64,000 nt of DNA from Litorimonas sp963972195 (GTDB lineage: Bacteria; Pseudomonadota; Alphaproteobacteria; Caulobacterales; Maricaulaceae): NCBI GenBank assembly GCA_963972195.1, contig CAXATH010000001.1, positions 372,001 to 436,000 of the forward strand, read 5' to 3'. Made by a program: the position numbers and the translations under genes. A model generated the notes under the pieces. It was given only the letters and a program-made list of their open reading frames with translations. It ran no database searches and was not told the origin of the DNA. Below are positions 1 to 10,021 of the stretch, in pieces; the stretch's first letter is position 1; each line of letters starts with the position of its first letter.

Positions 1-569
1 AGGCCCAGTCGTGAGAAAGTATTCAGATATGCCACAAACATTTTGTTATAAGACAGGCGAGCAGCGTCCTTGTCGATATCAAAGCTATATGTGTCTTTCA
101 TGAGGAATTCGCGGCCCCGCATCACGCCGAAACGCGGGCGTCTTTCGTCGCGGAATTTCCACTGAATATGATAAAGAAGCTTGGGTAAGTCCTTGTAAGA
201 GCGGACATAACTGCGGAAAATATCCGTAATCATATCCTCATTGGTCGGACCGTAGAGCATTTCGCGGTCGCCGCGATCCGTGATGCGGAGCATTTCGGGA
301 CCGTAAGCGTCATAGCGCCCTGTCTCTTTCCAGAGATCCGCGCTTTGGATCGTCGGCATCAGCATTTCGACCGCGCCGGCTTTGTTTTGTTCCTCGCGAA
401 CAATCCGTTCGATATTCCGCAAAACTTTCAAGCCAAGAGGCAGCCAGCTATAAATGCCGGCGCTGTTTTGTTTAATCATCCCCGCCCGCAACATATATTG
501 GTGCGAGGCAATTGTGGCTTCGGCCGGGGTTTCTTTCAAAAGCGGCAGGAAGTAATTGGAAAGACGCAT
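1..569 (-). CDS. proS: prolyl-tRNA synthetase, N-terminal part (runs off left edge)
   Basis: Charges tRNA-Pro with proline in the cytoplasm. I translated the minus strand from the ATG at 567-569; 189 codons are in the window and the 3' end lies outside. The start MRLSNYFLPLLKETP, the block GPTNED (about residues 107-112) and the class II motif 2 segment FRDERRPRFGVMRGREF (about 139-155) identify a bacterial-type ProRS. The catalytic C-terminal half and anticodon domain cannot be checked. It lies 99 bp downstream of the DUF1467 gene on the same strand and may be the distal gene of that operon. Confidence 0.95.
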   Translation of the reverse strand, partial: MRLSNYFLPLLKETPAEATIASHQYMLRAGMIKQNSAGIYSWLPLGLKVLRNIERIVREEQNKAGAVEMLMPTIQSADLWKETGRYDAYGPEMLRITDRGDREMLYGPTNEDMITDIFRSYVRSYKDLPKLLYHIQWKFRDERRPRFGVMRGREFLMKDTYSFDIDKDAARLSYNKMFVAYLNTFSRLG

Positions 570-668
570 AAAAAACTCGATTTAATAAAGTCTTGGCATA
601 ACCCGACTTTTCCCAAGCAACAAGCCAAAGGCGCGGTTGGAAACTAAATTATATCCTCGAAAGAGCGC

Positions 669-941
669 TTAATACTCATTCTGCTTTACTAAAGCGCCAA
701 ACATATCCCAACTGACCAAACCTGATGCAATAATGGCGCAAGTTATGGCCCAAATAATAGTGGCCACGATTGTCGTGATGATGAATTTCTTCTTTATCTG
801 GCTGTCAACGGGCGCGCCGGGCTCTGAGCCCTTCACGATATCATTTGATTCGGCCTGTCCCTTTATCCCGATAGGCAAAATGCCAAACAGCACCACCCAC
901 CAGATGATGAGATACATAACAAAGAGGGAGAACCAATTCAT
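669..941 (-). CDS. DUF1467 family small membrane protein
   Basis: A 90-residue inner-membrane protein with two predicted helices, about residues 5-25 and 52-75, joined by a polar loop containing GSEPGAPVDSQIKKK. Length and layout fit the DUF1467 family, found in alphaproteobacteria close to proS and mce; its function is unknown. It starts 11 nt after the epimerase gene and is very likely co-transcribed with it. Confidence 0.8.
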   Translation of the reverse strand: MNWFSLFVMYLIIWWVVLFGILPIGIKGQAESNDIVKGSEPGAPVDSQIKKKFIITTIVATIIWAITCAIIASGLVSWDMFGALVKQNEY

Positions 942-952
942 GGGAGTTCGCC

Positions 953-1357
953 TTAATGACTTTCCATCAATTCAATCAACACGCCGCCGGCATCTCCGGG
1001 GTGGAGGAATACCACGGGGGTGCCATGTGCGCCGATGCGGGGTTCGCCCAAAACACGCATACCGCGTTTTTCCATCAGGGCCTTGGCATCATGAATATCT
1101 TCGACTTCAAAACAAATATGATGCTGCCCGCCTTTAGGGTTTTTCTCCAGGAACTTGATAATAGGCGACTTTTCTCCGTAAGGTTCAATCAACTCGACCT
1201 GTCCGCTCGGTAGATTGACGAAGGCAAATTTGACGCCTTGCGGCGCCAGAACTTTCGGCTCTGTGCAGTCTGTTGCGCCGAGAACGTCGCGGTAAAATGT
1301 CAGAGCTTCTTCAATATCCGGGACGGCGACGCCGACATGGTTTAAGGGGCCAATCAT
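953..1357 (-). CDS. mce: methylmalonyl-CoA epimerase
   Basis: Interconverts the (R) and (S) forms of methylmalonyl-CoA in propionyl-CoA metabolism. The 134-residue protein is a typical single-unit VOC-fold epimerase: N-terminal NHVGVAVPD with His7, a central GGQHHICFEVEDI with His80, and a C-terminal GVLIELME with Glu129, all probable metal ligands. Its ATG overlaps the stop of the ribonuclease J gene (ATGA), pointing to translational coupling. Another VOC enzyme is possible but less likely, since length and motifs match the epimerase family well. Confidence 0.9.
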   Translation of the reverse strand: MIGPLNHVGVAVPDIEEALTFYRDVLGATDCTEPKVLAPQGVKFAFVNLPSGQVELIEPYGEKSPIIKFLEKNPKGGQHHICFEVEDIHDAKALMEKRGMRVLGEPRIGAHGTPVVFLHPGDAGGVLIELMESH

Positions 1358-3048
1358 GTTTTCACCTTATGGGCTATGACTTCAACTATTGTACGCTTGT
1401 CGGTCCGCTCTCTGACGCGGCGCTTAATTTTAGACGTCAGCTTTTCTTCTATCAACTCTTCGTCCTTGAGCGCTCTCTGCGAGAGGTCATCATAGCCCTC
1501 CATCGCGGCGTCTTCGACAATATCCAACAGGACCTCCAAAATCTCGCCGTTTTTGCCTTCCGGGAAACCACTGATACGAGGCTCCGGGCCACTGATAATG
1601 CGGCCCTTCTGATCAACTACGAGGCTGACGCTTACATGGCCGGCATAGGCCATTTTCCGGCGAAGACGCAGGCCTTCATCCAATGAAGAAACAATCGCGG
1701 TTCCATCCTGATGGAGACGGCCTGACGGGGTGATATCCACCACTTCGGGGCCGTTTGGCGCGATACGAATCATTTCGCCGTTCTTCGGCGGGTAGGCTTT
1801 TTTAATGCCAAGTGATTTGGCGAGGCGGGCATGTTCGAGCAGGTGGCGACGTTCGCCGTGAACGGGAATGGCAATTTCCGGCTGTACCCAGTCATACATG
1901 CGGGTCAGCTCGTCCCGACACGGATGACCGGAGACGTGGATCGGACGGTCTTTCTCCGTCACGATATGCACGCCGTCATCGGCCAATGCATTCTGCAAGG
2001 CGAAGATGTTCTTGTCATTGCCCGGAATGATTTTGGACGAGAAGATGACCACATCGTCCTCGCCGAATTTCACATTGCGGTGCTGCCCGGCGGCGATACG
2101 GGACAGAGCCGCGCGCGGCTCACCCTGACTGCCGGTGCAGAGGTATAAAACATGGGCCGACGGCATCGAGGTCGCTTCTTCCTCGCTCAGCAAAGCGCCG
2201 ATGTCTTTTAACAGACCCACAGATTTTGCCGCGCCGACCATGCGTTTCATGGAGCGTCCGACGAGGCAGACAGAGCGATCATTTTCCTTGGCCGCCATCA
2301 TGACAGATTCCAGTCGGGCGACATTGGACGCAAAGGCGGCCACAGCGACGCCGGCGCCTTTATATTCGCGGATAACCTTTTCCAGTTCCTCGCGGACCCC
2401 CTCTTCGGACCCCGCTTCGCCGGGCGTAAAGACATTGGTTGAGTCGCAGATCATGGCCGTGACGCCTGCCTTGCCCAATTCACGCAATGCCTGCTCGTCC
2501 ACGGGTTCGCCGATTTGCGGCGACGGATCGATTTTCCAGTCCCCCGTATGGAGTACGGTTCCGAGGGCCGTCTTGATAACCAGAGCATTCGGTTCCGGTA
2601 TAGAATGCGTCAGCGTGATCATGTCAAAATCAAACGGGCCGAGGCTGAAGGAGCCTTTCAAGGGCACGTCCCGAAGCTCGACACTGTCGAGCAGTCCAAA
2701 TTCGCTGAGGCGGTCTTTGACCAAATACATGGTGAATGGGGTTGCGTAGACGGGGCAGCGAAGGCGCGGCCAAAGGCGGGCCAAGGCCCCCATATGGTCT
2801 TCATGGGCATGGGTCAGCACAATACCGAGAATATTGCCGCGTTGCTCCTCTAGGAAGGAGATATCGGGCATGATGATTTCAACGCCGGGCGTATCCGGCC
2901 CGCCAAATGTCACGCCGATATCGACGATAACCCATTGGCGGTTATCCTCCGGGCCAAAGCCGAAGGCGTTTAGGTTCATCCCGATTTCGCCGCTTCCGCC
3001 CAAGGGCAGAAAGACGAATTCATCGTCTTGTTTTTTATTCTTTTTCAT
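1354..3048 (-). CDS. rnj: ribonuclease J
   Basis: Metallo-beta-lactamase/beta-CASP ribonuclease with endo- and 5'-exonuclease activity, acting in rRNA and mRNA maturation. The 564-residue protein carries the metal motif HAHEDH at residues 80-85, then a second motif region around HTGDWKID, and a beta-CASP segment around FASNVARLESV and GRSMKRM. HVSGHPCRDEL further on is the conserved C-terminal catalytic His region. Length and order of blocks are normal for the family. It sits 39 bp downstream of coaX and overlaps mce by 4 nt. Confidence 0.93.
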   Translation of the reverse strand: MKKNKKQDDEFVFLPLGGSGEIGMNLNAFGFGPEDNRQWVIVDIGVTFGGPDTPGVEIIMPDISFLEEQRGNILGIVLTHAHEDHMGALARLWPRLRCPVYATPFTMYLVKDRLSEFGLLDSVELRDVPLKGSFSLGPFDFDMITLTHSIPEPNALVIKTALGTVLHTGDWKIDPSPQIGEPVDEQALRELGKAGVTAMICDSTNVFTPGEAGSEEGVREELEKVIREYKGAGVAVAAFASNVARLESVMMAAKENDRSVCLVGRSMKRMVGAAKSVGLLKDIGALLSEEEATSMPSAHVLYLCTGSQGEPRAALSRIAAGQHRNVKFGEDDVVIFSSKIIPGNDKNIFALQNALADDGVHIVTEKDRPIHVSGHPCRDELTRMYDWVQPEIAIPVHGERRHLLEHARLAKSLGIKKAYPPKNGEMIRIAPNGPEVVDITPSGRLHQDGTAIVSSLDEGLRLRRKMAYAGHVSVSLVVDQKGRIISGPEPRISGFPEGKNGEILEVLLDIVEDAAMEGYDDLSQRALKDEELIEEKLTSKIKRRVRERTDKRTIVEVIAHKVKT

Positions 3049-3087
3049 AAAGTATCTTTGTTCTGACTCTGATGTCAGTGTTTGTTT

Positions 3088-3870
3088 TTAATTTTGCGGC
3101 GATTTTTTGTTTAGACGCCAGATCTCATATAGGCCGTCAATCGTCAGTTTCGAGTCGTAATGCTGAATTGTCGCGGAGGCCCCTTCGAAAAGAGACGCCA
3201 CGCCGCCCGTACCGATTACAGTAAAGTCACGACCATCTTCTTCAATGATTTGCTTCACAAGGCCGTCAATCAGGCTGATATAGCCCCAGAATATACCGGA
3301 TTGCATCGCCCCCACGGTATTTTTGCCAACCACCTTGGCGGGTTTCTTGATTTCGATTCGCGGCAGTTGCGCCGCCGCCTCGTGAAGGGCTTTGACGGAG
3401 AGGTTGATACCGGGTGCGATAATGCCGCCTTCGAAATGACGGTCAGCCGATACAATGTCAAAGGTCGTGGCCGTGCCGCTATCGACGATAATCAGCGGTC
3501 CGACATAGCGCTGCACTGCCCCCAAGGCGGTAACAAGCCTGTCTGCGCCGACTTGTTCCGGATTATCAATCCGAACGCCAATGCCGATATTTACGCCGGC
3601 TTCGCCCACAATAATCGGATCAATGTCGAGATGGCGACGCGCGAGGTTGCGCATATTGAATAGCCCTTGCGGGACAACGGTTGAAATCACGCAGTCCGAA
3701 ATATCCTTAAAGCTCAGCCCTTGCATTTCCAGAAGCTGATGGAACCAGACTGCATATTCGTCCGCGGTGCGGGTGGAGTCCGTTGCAATCCGCCATTCGA
3801 TTATCCATTCCTGTCCGTCATGAATGGCAAAAAGCGTATTGGTATTTCCGGTATCTATGGCAAGCAGCAT
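3088..3870 (-). CDS. coaX: type III pantothenate kinase
   Basis: First step of coenzyme A synthesis, phosphorylating pantothenate. The 260-residue protein opens with MLLAIDTGNTNT, the phosphate-binding motif of the ASKHA-fold CoaX family, and has the GADR motif (EQVGADRLV) and IVDSGTATTFD in the middle. CoaX enzymes typically need a monovalent cation. It starts 9 bp after the end of birA, in one transcription unit with birA and rnj; this order downstream of nuoN is frequent in alphaproteobacteria. Confidence 0.95.
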   Translation of the reverse strand: MLLAIDTGNTNTLFAIHDGQEWIIEWRIATDSTRTADEYAVWFHQLLEMQGLSFKDISDCVISTVVPQGLFNMRNLARRHLDIDPIIVGEAGVNIGIGVRIDNPEQVGADRLVTALGAVQRYVGPLIIVDSGTATTFDIVSADRHFEGGIIAPGINLSVKALHEAAAQLPRIEIKKPAKVVGKNTVGAMQSGIFWGYISLIDGLVKQIIEEDGRDFTVIGTGGVASLFEGASATIQHYDSKLTIDGLYEIWRLNKKSPQN

Positions 3871-3879
3871 ATTGATTTC

Positions 3880-4608
3880 CTAAAGCAGGACATCGCCCGC
3901 AACTATGTCCCGCAAGGTGCCATTGGCGAACCGTAATCGCAATGCTCCATTTTCGCCGAGCGTCTCGAAGCGACCCGTTATCTGTTCACCCTCCAGATTG
4001 ACCGTGATTGTTTCCCCCAGCCGGGCGGCGCGGGCGAGCCATTCCTGACGAATAGACGCAAATCCGCAGGATTGAAGGGCGTTTAGCCCATCCGTCACGA
4101 AATGGGCGAGTTGAGCCAGGACGGGCTCCGGGCCCGCAAATATCGGCTCCGGCGTGTTTAGTTGTGTCTCGGGAATATGCTCAAGAAGGTGGGTGACGGG
4201 ATAAGGCGCGTCCTCGGGATGGCCTTGCAGGTTCAGGCCCACCCCTATAATCAACCACCCCTCCCCGGCTTCGAGCAATATCCCGGCAATTTTCGCGCCG
4301 CCGACCAGAACGTCATTGGGCCATTTCAGACGGATTAAATCCGGGTCGATATAATGTTCAAGTGTTTGCGCCAGAGCGAGCGCCACAACAAAACTGGAAA
4401 GCGGCTTAAGCCCCGGATCTACCGCCCAAGGGTAGAGGCCGCTGGCATAAAGATTACCCTTTTTAGGTGCCCATTCTCGGCCCCGGCGGCCGCGTCCTTT
4501 GGTCTGGTTTCCCGCCCTGACCCAAACCGGCTCAATGACCTTCGCCTGGGCCAGCTCTTTCACCACATCCTGTGTGGAGTCGACCTCATCGAAATAGAGA
4601 AACTTCAA
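3880..4608 (-). CDS. birA: biotin-[acetyl-CoA-carboxylase] ligase, no DNA-binding domain
   Basis: Attaches biotin to carboxylase carrier proteins. The 242-residue protein contains the catalytic loop TKGRGRRGREW near residue 36, the KWPNDVLVGGAKIAGIL block near residue 95, and a small C-terminal beta-domain. No N-terminal helix-turn-helix is present, so this is a class I (monofunctional) ligase that cannot repress bio genes as E. coli BirA does. It follows nuoN by 12 bp and is probably transcribed from the nuo operon. Confidence 0.92.
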   Translation of the reverse strand: MKFLYFDEVDSTQDVVKELAQAKVIEPVWVRAGNQTKGRGRRGREWAPKKGNLYASGLYPWAVDPGLKPLSSFVVALALAQTLEHYIDPDLIRLKWPNDVLVGGAKIAGILLEAGEGWLIIGVGLNLQGHPEDAPYPVTHLLEHIPETQLNTPEPIFAGPEPVLAQLAHFVTDGLNALQSCGFASIRQEWLARAARLGETITVNLEGEQITGRFETLGENGALRLRFANGTLRDIVAGDVLL

Positions 4609-4620
4609 TGTAAGAGACCG

Positions 4621-6057
4621 CTAAAAAAGACTTTCGGCCGCGCGCGTGATCAGACCCTGTGCACCCGTCGAAATGCCGGGAAGAAGTAAGAGGGGCAGAA
4701 TCAACACTCCGCTGACCAAGCTAAGAAAGCGTAGATTTCGCGGCGCTTCGACAAATTCATGACGTTCTTCGTCAAACCACATCGTCTTGATAACGCGGAG
4801 ATAATAAAACGCACCAATAACAGACGCGACCAAAGCAATTACGACCAGAGGCATCAGCCCGGCATCCGCGGCAGGTAAGAACGCAAACAACTTACCGAAG
4901 AACCCTAATAGCGGCGGGATACCCATGAGCGAAAACATGAACAGCGTCATTAAGATGGCCATTCCCCTGTTAGAGGTCGAGAGCCCCGCCAGATCGGAAA
5001 TCTGCTCTACCATTCCGTTGCGAATACGCATTTGCAGGATAAGCGCGAAGATACCAATCACGGTGATGACATAAATGCTCATAAAGATCAGCATGCCTTG
5101 CACGCCGGCCATCGTCCCCGCCGCCAATGGCACGAGCGCATAGCCCATATTGGCGATCGAGGAATAGGCCATCAGTCGTTTGATGTTGGTTTGCTGCAAA
5201 GCGCCCAACGCGCCGACGACCATGGAGAGCACGGAAAGCACGATTATCACCTGCTGCCAGCTTTCCGTGATGCCTTCGAAAGGCCCGACCAGAACGCGGG
5301 CGATCAGAGCCATAGCGGCAAATTTCGGCGCGGCGGAGAAAAAGCCTGTGACAGGTGTGGGGGAGCCTTCATAGACATCGGGCGTCCACATATGGAACGG
5401 CGCGGCGGAAATTTTGAACGCCAAACCGCAGAGCAGAAAAACCATCCCGGCAATAATGCCCGGCGTGGTACCTGATTGGTTCACAGCTTCTGCGATTTCG
5501 GGGAAATTAAGTGATCCGGTAAATCCGTAAATCAGAGATGCGCCGTAGAGCAAAAGTCCGGAAGACAATGCGCCGAGAACAAAATATTTCAGCCCCGCCT
5601 CGGAAGCCCGCAAGCTATCACGGTTAAACGCCGCCATGACGTAAAGCGCCAAAGATTGCATTTCGATACCGATATAAAGCGATAGGAGTGTGTTGGCGGA
5701 AGCCATAATGGACATGCCGAGCACGCAATAAAGCGTCAAAACAGAATATTCGTAGCGCTCGAGTTTTTCATTTTCAAAATAGGATTTCGAAAAAAGCAAA
5801 GCCGCAGCGGCGGCCAGACCCAAGATCAACTTCACATAATGGCTAAAGCCGTCGACAATCAGCTGTCCTTCAAAGGCCATCCCTTCCGGGCGGCCCAGAA
5901 TGAAAGGGCTGAGAGCGAAGATGACAAGAATGACAATGGCGTAGTAACGCGCAAACCCCGCGCGGTCTTTGCCGCCCCAATACCCAAAACCCAGCAGAAG
6001 CGAAGCCGAAACGGCAAGCAAAAGTTCGGGCGCAAAAAGTGAAAGTGTTTGCAACAT
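4621..6057 (-). CDS. nuoN: NADH-quinone oxidoreductase subunit N
   Basis: Antiporter-like proton-pumping subunit of complex I, in the inner membrane. The 478-residue protein is almost entirely hydrophobic, consistent with about 14 helices. It carries the signature blocks YIGIEMQSLALYVMAAF (Glu in the pumping helix), KISAAPFHMWTPDVYEG (Lys and His) and AYSSIANMGYAL. It is the last gene of the nuo operon, 2 bp after nuoM and followed closely by birA. Confidence 0.97.
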   Translation of the reverse strand: MLQTLSLFAPELLLAVSASLLLGFGYWGGKDRAGFARYYAIVILVIFALSPFILGRPEGMAFEGQLIVDGFSHYVKLILGLAAAAALLFSKSYFENEKLERYEYSVLTLYCVLGMSIMASANTLLSLYIGIEMQSLALYVMAAFNRDSLRASEAGLKYFVLGALSSGLLLYGASLIYGFTGSLNFPEIAEAVNQSGTTPGIIAGMVFLLCGLAFKISAAPFHMWTPDVYEGSPTPVTGFFSAAPKFAAMALIARVLVGPFEGITESWQQVIIVLSVLSMVVGALGALQQTNIKRLMAYSSIANMGYALVPLAAGTMAGVQGMLIFMSIYVITVIGIFALILQMRIRNGMVEQISDLAGLSTSNRGMAILMTLFMFSLMGIPPLLGFFGKLFAFLPAADAGLMPLVVIALVASVIGAFYYLRVIKTMWFDEERHEFVEAPRNLRFLSLVSGVLILPLLLLPGISTGAQGLITRAAESLF

Positions 6058-6059
6058 TG

Positions 6060-7604
6060 CTACGGCACCTCCGCCAGAGCCGCTTGGCCCGTGGCTGCAT
6101 TGAAATTGGCGATCAGATTTTCAACTGAAGCGCCAGTGATATCAGTAATAAGGGACGGATATACACCCAAAAGAATCGTCATCGCGGCGAGCGGCGTCAG
6201 AATAATCCATTCCCGCCGCGTCATATCGGCAATATCTGCAAGCTTTTCATTGACGGTCTCGCCAAAGATAATCTCGCGGTAGAGATATAGCGCGTAAACG
6301 GCTGACAGGATCATACCAAAGGCGGCGCCGAAAGCGAGCCAAGGGCTGACCTGATAGGCCCCGACCATGGACAGGATTTCGCCGACAAAGCCGGACGTGC
6401 CCGGCAGACCGACATTCGCCATGGTAAAGAGGAGGAAGAAGGCGGCGTAAACCGGCATCTTGCTAACCAGACCGCCATAAAAAGCGATTTCGCGCGTGTG
6501 CATCCGGTCATAGACCACACCGACCAAGAAGAAGAGCGCGCCGGAGACAATCCCGTGTGAAAGCATTTGGAAAATGCCGCCCTGTATTCCTTGCAGGTTA
6601 AACGCGAATATACCTAAAGTCACGAACCCCATATGAGCGACGGAGGAATAGGCGATCAGCTTTTTCATATCCTTCTGGCGATAAGCGACAAGCGACGTAT
6701 AGATAATCGCTATGACGCTCATCCAATAAATGATCGGCGCGAGCTGAAGACTCGCATTTGGAAAGAGCGGCAAGGAGAAACGCAGGAAGCCATAGCCGCC
6801 AAGTTTCAACAGTATACCGGCCAGTATGACGGACCCGGCAGTCGGCGCCTCAACGTGAGCATCCGGCAACCATGTATGAACCGGCCACATAGGCATCTTG
6901 ACCGCGAAGGACGCAAAAAAGGCGAGCCAGAGCCAGGTCTGCACCCCGCCCGGAATATCCAGATCATTGATGAGAACCCGCATATCGGTTGTCGGCGCGC
7001 CGAATTGCTGCCCGCTAAAGTTATAAATATAGATAATCGCGGCGAGCATCAGCACAGAGCCAAGAAGCGTGTACAGGAAGAATTTATAAGACGCATAAAC
7101 CCGGTTCTTCCCGCCCCAAACACCGATAATAATGAACATCGGAATGAGAACGGCTTCGAAGAACAGATAGAAGAGCACCAGATCAAGCGCGCAGAACACG
7201 CCAATCACAAGGCTTTCCAGAATGAGGAAAGCGACCATATATTCCAGGACGCGGTCTTTGATGGAGGTTTGGCTCGCAAAGATACAAAGCGGCGTCAGGA
7301 AAGCGGTCAATAGGATAAACAGGATGGAAATCCCATCTACGCCCATTCGGTATTCAATACCGCCGCCGAGCCAGGGCGTGTCTTCAACAAATTGGAAGCC
7401 GGCCTTGGTCGTATCAAAGTCCAGAACCAGAATGACTGACAGTAAGAACACAACGCCGGAGACCAAGAGGGCCACCCAAACGGAATTTTTAGCCAATTGC
7501 TCCTGTGCGTCCGGCTTGGAGATCTTGGACATGAACATCAGCAGGACGCCAATAACAAGCGGCGTAAAAGTGATGACGGAAAGTATAGGATAGCCTTCAA
7601 ACAT
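6060..7604 (-). CDS. nuoM: NADH-quinone oxidoreductase subunit M
   Basis: Second antiporter-like membrane subunit of complex I. The 514-residue protein has the conserved FFEAVLIPMFIIIGVWG segment with the functional Glu, AVKMPMWPVHTWLPDAHVEAPTAGSV, and AYSSVAHMGFVTLG, all diagnostic for NuoM. Length is normal. Only 1 bp separates it from nuoL, so the two membrane subunits are probably translationally coupled. Confidence 0.97.
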   Translation of the reverse strand: MFEGYPILSVITFTPLVIGVLLMFMSKISKPDAQEQLAKNSVWVALLVSGVVFLLSVILVLDFDTTKAGFQFVEDTPWLGGGIEYRMGVDGISILFILLTAFLTPLCIFASQTSIKDRVLEYMVAFLILESLVIGVFCALDLVLFYLFFEAVLIPMFIIIGVWGGKNRVYASYKFFLYTLLGSVLMLAAIIYIYNFSGQQFGAPTTDMRVLINDLDIPGGVQTWLWLAFFASFAVKMPMWPVHTWLPDAHVEAPTAGSVILAGILLKLGGYGFLRFSLPLFPNASLQLAPIIYWMSVIAIIYTSLVAYRQKDMKKLIAYSSVAHMGFVTLGIFAFNLQGIQGGIFQMLSHGIVSGALFFLVGVVYDRMHTREIAFYGGLVSKMPVYAAFFLLFTMANVGLPGTSGFVGEILSMVGAYQVSPWLAFGAAFGMILSAVYALYLYREIIFGETVNEKLADIADMTRREWIILTPLAAMTILLGVYPSLITDITGASVENLIANFNAATGQAALAEVP

Positions 7605-7605
7605 A

Positions 7606-9681
7606 TCAGCCTCCTACCCCGCGGAATGCCACGACAATAAGCACAGCGACTCCCAACAACATAATAAAGGCATAGTGATATAAATAGCCTGTTTGGATTT
7701 TAGACAGGCGCTTTGCTGCCCCTGAAGCAAATTTGGCGACACCATTCGGGCCATAGCCGTCGATGATTTTCTCATCTCCGACTTTCCAGAATTTATCGCC
7801 CAGGAATTTCACAAGCTTTACGACAGTGACGTTATAAAGCTCATCAATATACCATTTGTTCAAGAGGAAATTATAGAGCGGACCACCGCCTGTTTCCTGA
7901 ACATGATTGATCTTTTCTTCGACCGATCCGCGCATATACATGAACCAGGCAATGACGAAGCCGGCCACAGACATGACCAATGGCAAGAGGAGCACCCAGA
8001 ACGGATAACCATGCACCTTGGCAAAGAGCCAACCGAACAAGCCGCCCGGCGTGGGCTCTGCGTGAGTGGCATCTGTCGCGGAACCCGGCGCCATGGCATA
8101 CAAGTTCTCAGGCGCAATTGCGGCGTGATGCTCTCCGGCCGCAATCGGCAGGGCGCCATGCCAGAAGTCTCCGGCATTGCCTATAAAGAAGGAATAGAAA
8201 ACCGCGCCGGCAAAGACAGCCCCAATGCTTAGCGCGACAAGCGGCAGACGCATAACCCAAGGGCTCTCATGGGCATGATCAAGCGTGTGATGATCGCCCC
8301 GGAATTTTCCGTGGAACGTCATAAAGATAAGCCGCCAGCTATAGAAACTCGTCATTAGCGCGGCCACGAGGCCAATCCAGAAGGCAAAGGCCGCCGCATT
8401 GCTTTCAGCAGAGCCGGAATATGCCGCTTCGATGATCGCGTCTTTGGAGAAGAAACCAGCAAAACCGATAGACGTACCGGGTATGCCAATACCTGTGATG
8501 GCCAGCGTCCCGATAATCATGGCAATATAAGTCCACGGGACTTTCTTACGAATGCCGCCCATTCGGCGCATATCCTGCTCATGGTGAAGCGCGTGAATAA
8601 CGGAACCCGCGCAAAGGAAGAGCAAGGCCTTAAAGAAAGCATGGGTGAAGAGATGGAACATCGCCGCGTTATAGGCGCCTACCCCTGCCGCAAAGAACAT
8701 ATAGCCGAGCTGAGAACAGGTTGAATAGGCAATGACGCGTTTAATATCGTTCTGAACCAAGGCCACAGTCGCCGCGAAGAGCGCTGTAAAGGCGCCAATC
8801 GCTGTGATGAAACCGGAGGTCAGCGGCGCGGCATCGTAAATTGGATAGGCGCGGCAAACAAGGAAGACACCGGCAGTCACCATTGTCGCGGCATGGATAA
8901 GCGCCGAAACAGGGGTTGGGCCTTCCATCGCATCAGGCAGCCAGACATGGAGAATGAACTGAGCGGATTTGCCCATCGCGCCGATAAAGAGAAGAAACGC
9001 GATCAATTCCATTGCGTTAAATTGCATGCCGAGGAATGACAGAACGCGATTTGAATTATCTCCGATGGCATTAAAAACGGTTTCAAACTCGACAGAGCCA
9101 AAGACGAGGAAAATCGTCATGACGCCCAAGGCAAGCCCCACGTCCCCTACCCGGTTCGTGACAAAGGCTTTGATCGCCGCCGCATTAGCAGACGGTTTTT
9201 TGTAGTAATACCCAATCAGCAGGTAGGATGCGAGACCAACGCCTTCCCAGCCGAAGAAAAGCTGAATGAAGTTATCGGATGTGACCAACATTAACATCGC
9301 GAAGGTAAAGAGAGACAGATAGGCAAAGAAGCGCGGCTTGAACTCGTCATCTTCCATATAGCCCCAGCTATAAAGGTGAACGAGCGAAGAGACTGTATTC
9401 ACAACGACCAGCATGACCGCCGTCAGCGTATCGATTTTAAAGGCCCAATTTGCCTGCAGTCCGCCAACATCCATCCATCGCAGAACCGTGACTTCCAGTT
9501 CCTTATGCCCCATCCCCACTTGAATGAGAGACACCCAAGATAAGGCGGCTGACACAAACAGGAGTGCCGTTGTGATAATCATGGAGGGCTTTTCCGGCAG
9601 AAGCTGCTTGCCCAAACGCGTGCCCATCAAGCCCGCAAGAGCCGCGCCTACTAACGGCAAAAAGACAATTAGATGATACAT
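7606..9681 (-). CDS. nuoL: NADH-quinone oxidoreductase subunit L
   Basis: Distal proton-pumping subunit of complex I, with the long lateral helix that runs along the membrane arm. The 691-residue protein starts MYHLIVFLPLVGAALAG and contains FFGWEGVGLASYLLIGYYY, ILHVWLPDAMEGPTPVSALIHAATMVTAG (read in pieces) and AYSTCSQLGYMF. The C-terminal region after residue 480 contains the lateral-helix portion and a final membrane helix (YHYAFIMLLGVAVLIVV). Length fits the alphaproteobacterial form. Confidence 0.97.
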   Translation of the reverse strand: MYHLIVFLPLVGAALAGLMGTRLGKQLLPEKPSMIITTALLFVSAALSWVSLIQVGMGHKELEVTVLRWMDVGGLQANWAFKIDTLTAVMLVVVNTVSSLVHLYSWGYMEDDEFKPRFFAYLSLFTFAMLMLVTSDNFIQLFFGWEGVGLASYLLIGYYYKKPSANAAAIKAFVTNRVGDVGLALGVMTIFLVFGSVEFETVFNAIGDNSNRVLSFLGMQFNAMELIAFLLFIGAMGKSAQFILHVWLPDAMEGPTPVSALIHAATMVTAGVFLVCRAYPIYDAAPLTSGFITAIGAFTALFAATVALVQNDIKRVIAYSTCSQLGYMFFAAGVGAYNAAMFHLFTHAFFKALLFLCAGSVIHALHHEQDMRRMGGIRKKVPWTYIAMIIGTLAITGIGIPGTSIGFAGFFSKDAIIEAAYSGSAESNAAAFAFWIGLVAALMTSFYSWRLIFMTFHGKFRGDHHTLDHAHESPWVMRLPLVALSIGAVFAGAVFYSFFIGNAGDFWHGALPIAAGEHHAAIAPENLYAMAPGSATDATHAEPTPGGLFGWLFAKVHGYPFWVLLLPLVMSVAGFVIAWFMYMRGSVEEKINHVQETGGGPLYNFLLNKWYIDELYNVTVVKLVKFLGDKFWKVGDEKIIDGYGPNGVAKFASGAAKRLSKIQTGYLYHYAFIMLLGVAVLIVVAFRGVGG

Positions 9682-9685
9682 GTCC

Positions 9686-10012
9686 CTAGCCCTTCATCAG
9701 GTCGATATTCTCGACCGCGATGTTCCCTCTGTTACGGAAATAAACCACCAAAATGGCGAGACCGACGGCCGCTTCTGCAGCGGCGACTGTCAGAATAAAC
9801 AAGGCAAAAATCTGCCCTGCCATCGGATTGCTGGTCGCCGTCTCAACCATATGGGTCGAAAAAGCGACGAAATTAATGTTCACCGCGAGCAGGATAAGCT
9901 CTATACACATCAAGATAATGATGACGTTTTTACGGTTCACGAAAATGCCGAAGACACCAATGGTGAATAAGATGGCGGCAACGATAAGATAATGGGACAG
10001 GCCGATAATCAT
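9686..10012 (-). CDS. nuoK: NADH-quinone oxidoreductase subunit K
   Basis: Small membrane subunit of complex I next to the quinone channel. At 108 residues with three predicted helices it has the normal size. VNRKNVIIILMCIELILLAVN carries the membrane-buried Glu typical of NuoK, and a second acidic residue lies in the AAAEAAVGLAILV helix. It sits between nuoJ (9 bp gap) and nuoL (4 bp gap). Confidence 0.96.
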   Translation of the reverse strand: MIIGLSHYLIVAAILFTIGVFGIFVNRKNVIIILMCIELILLAVNINFVAFSTHMVETATSNPMAGQIFALFILTVAAAEAAVGLAILVVYFRNRGNIAVENIDLMKG

Positions 10013-10021
10013 AATGCTCTC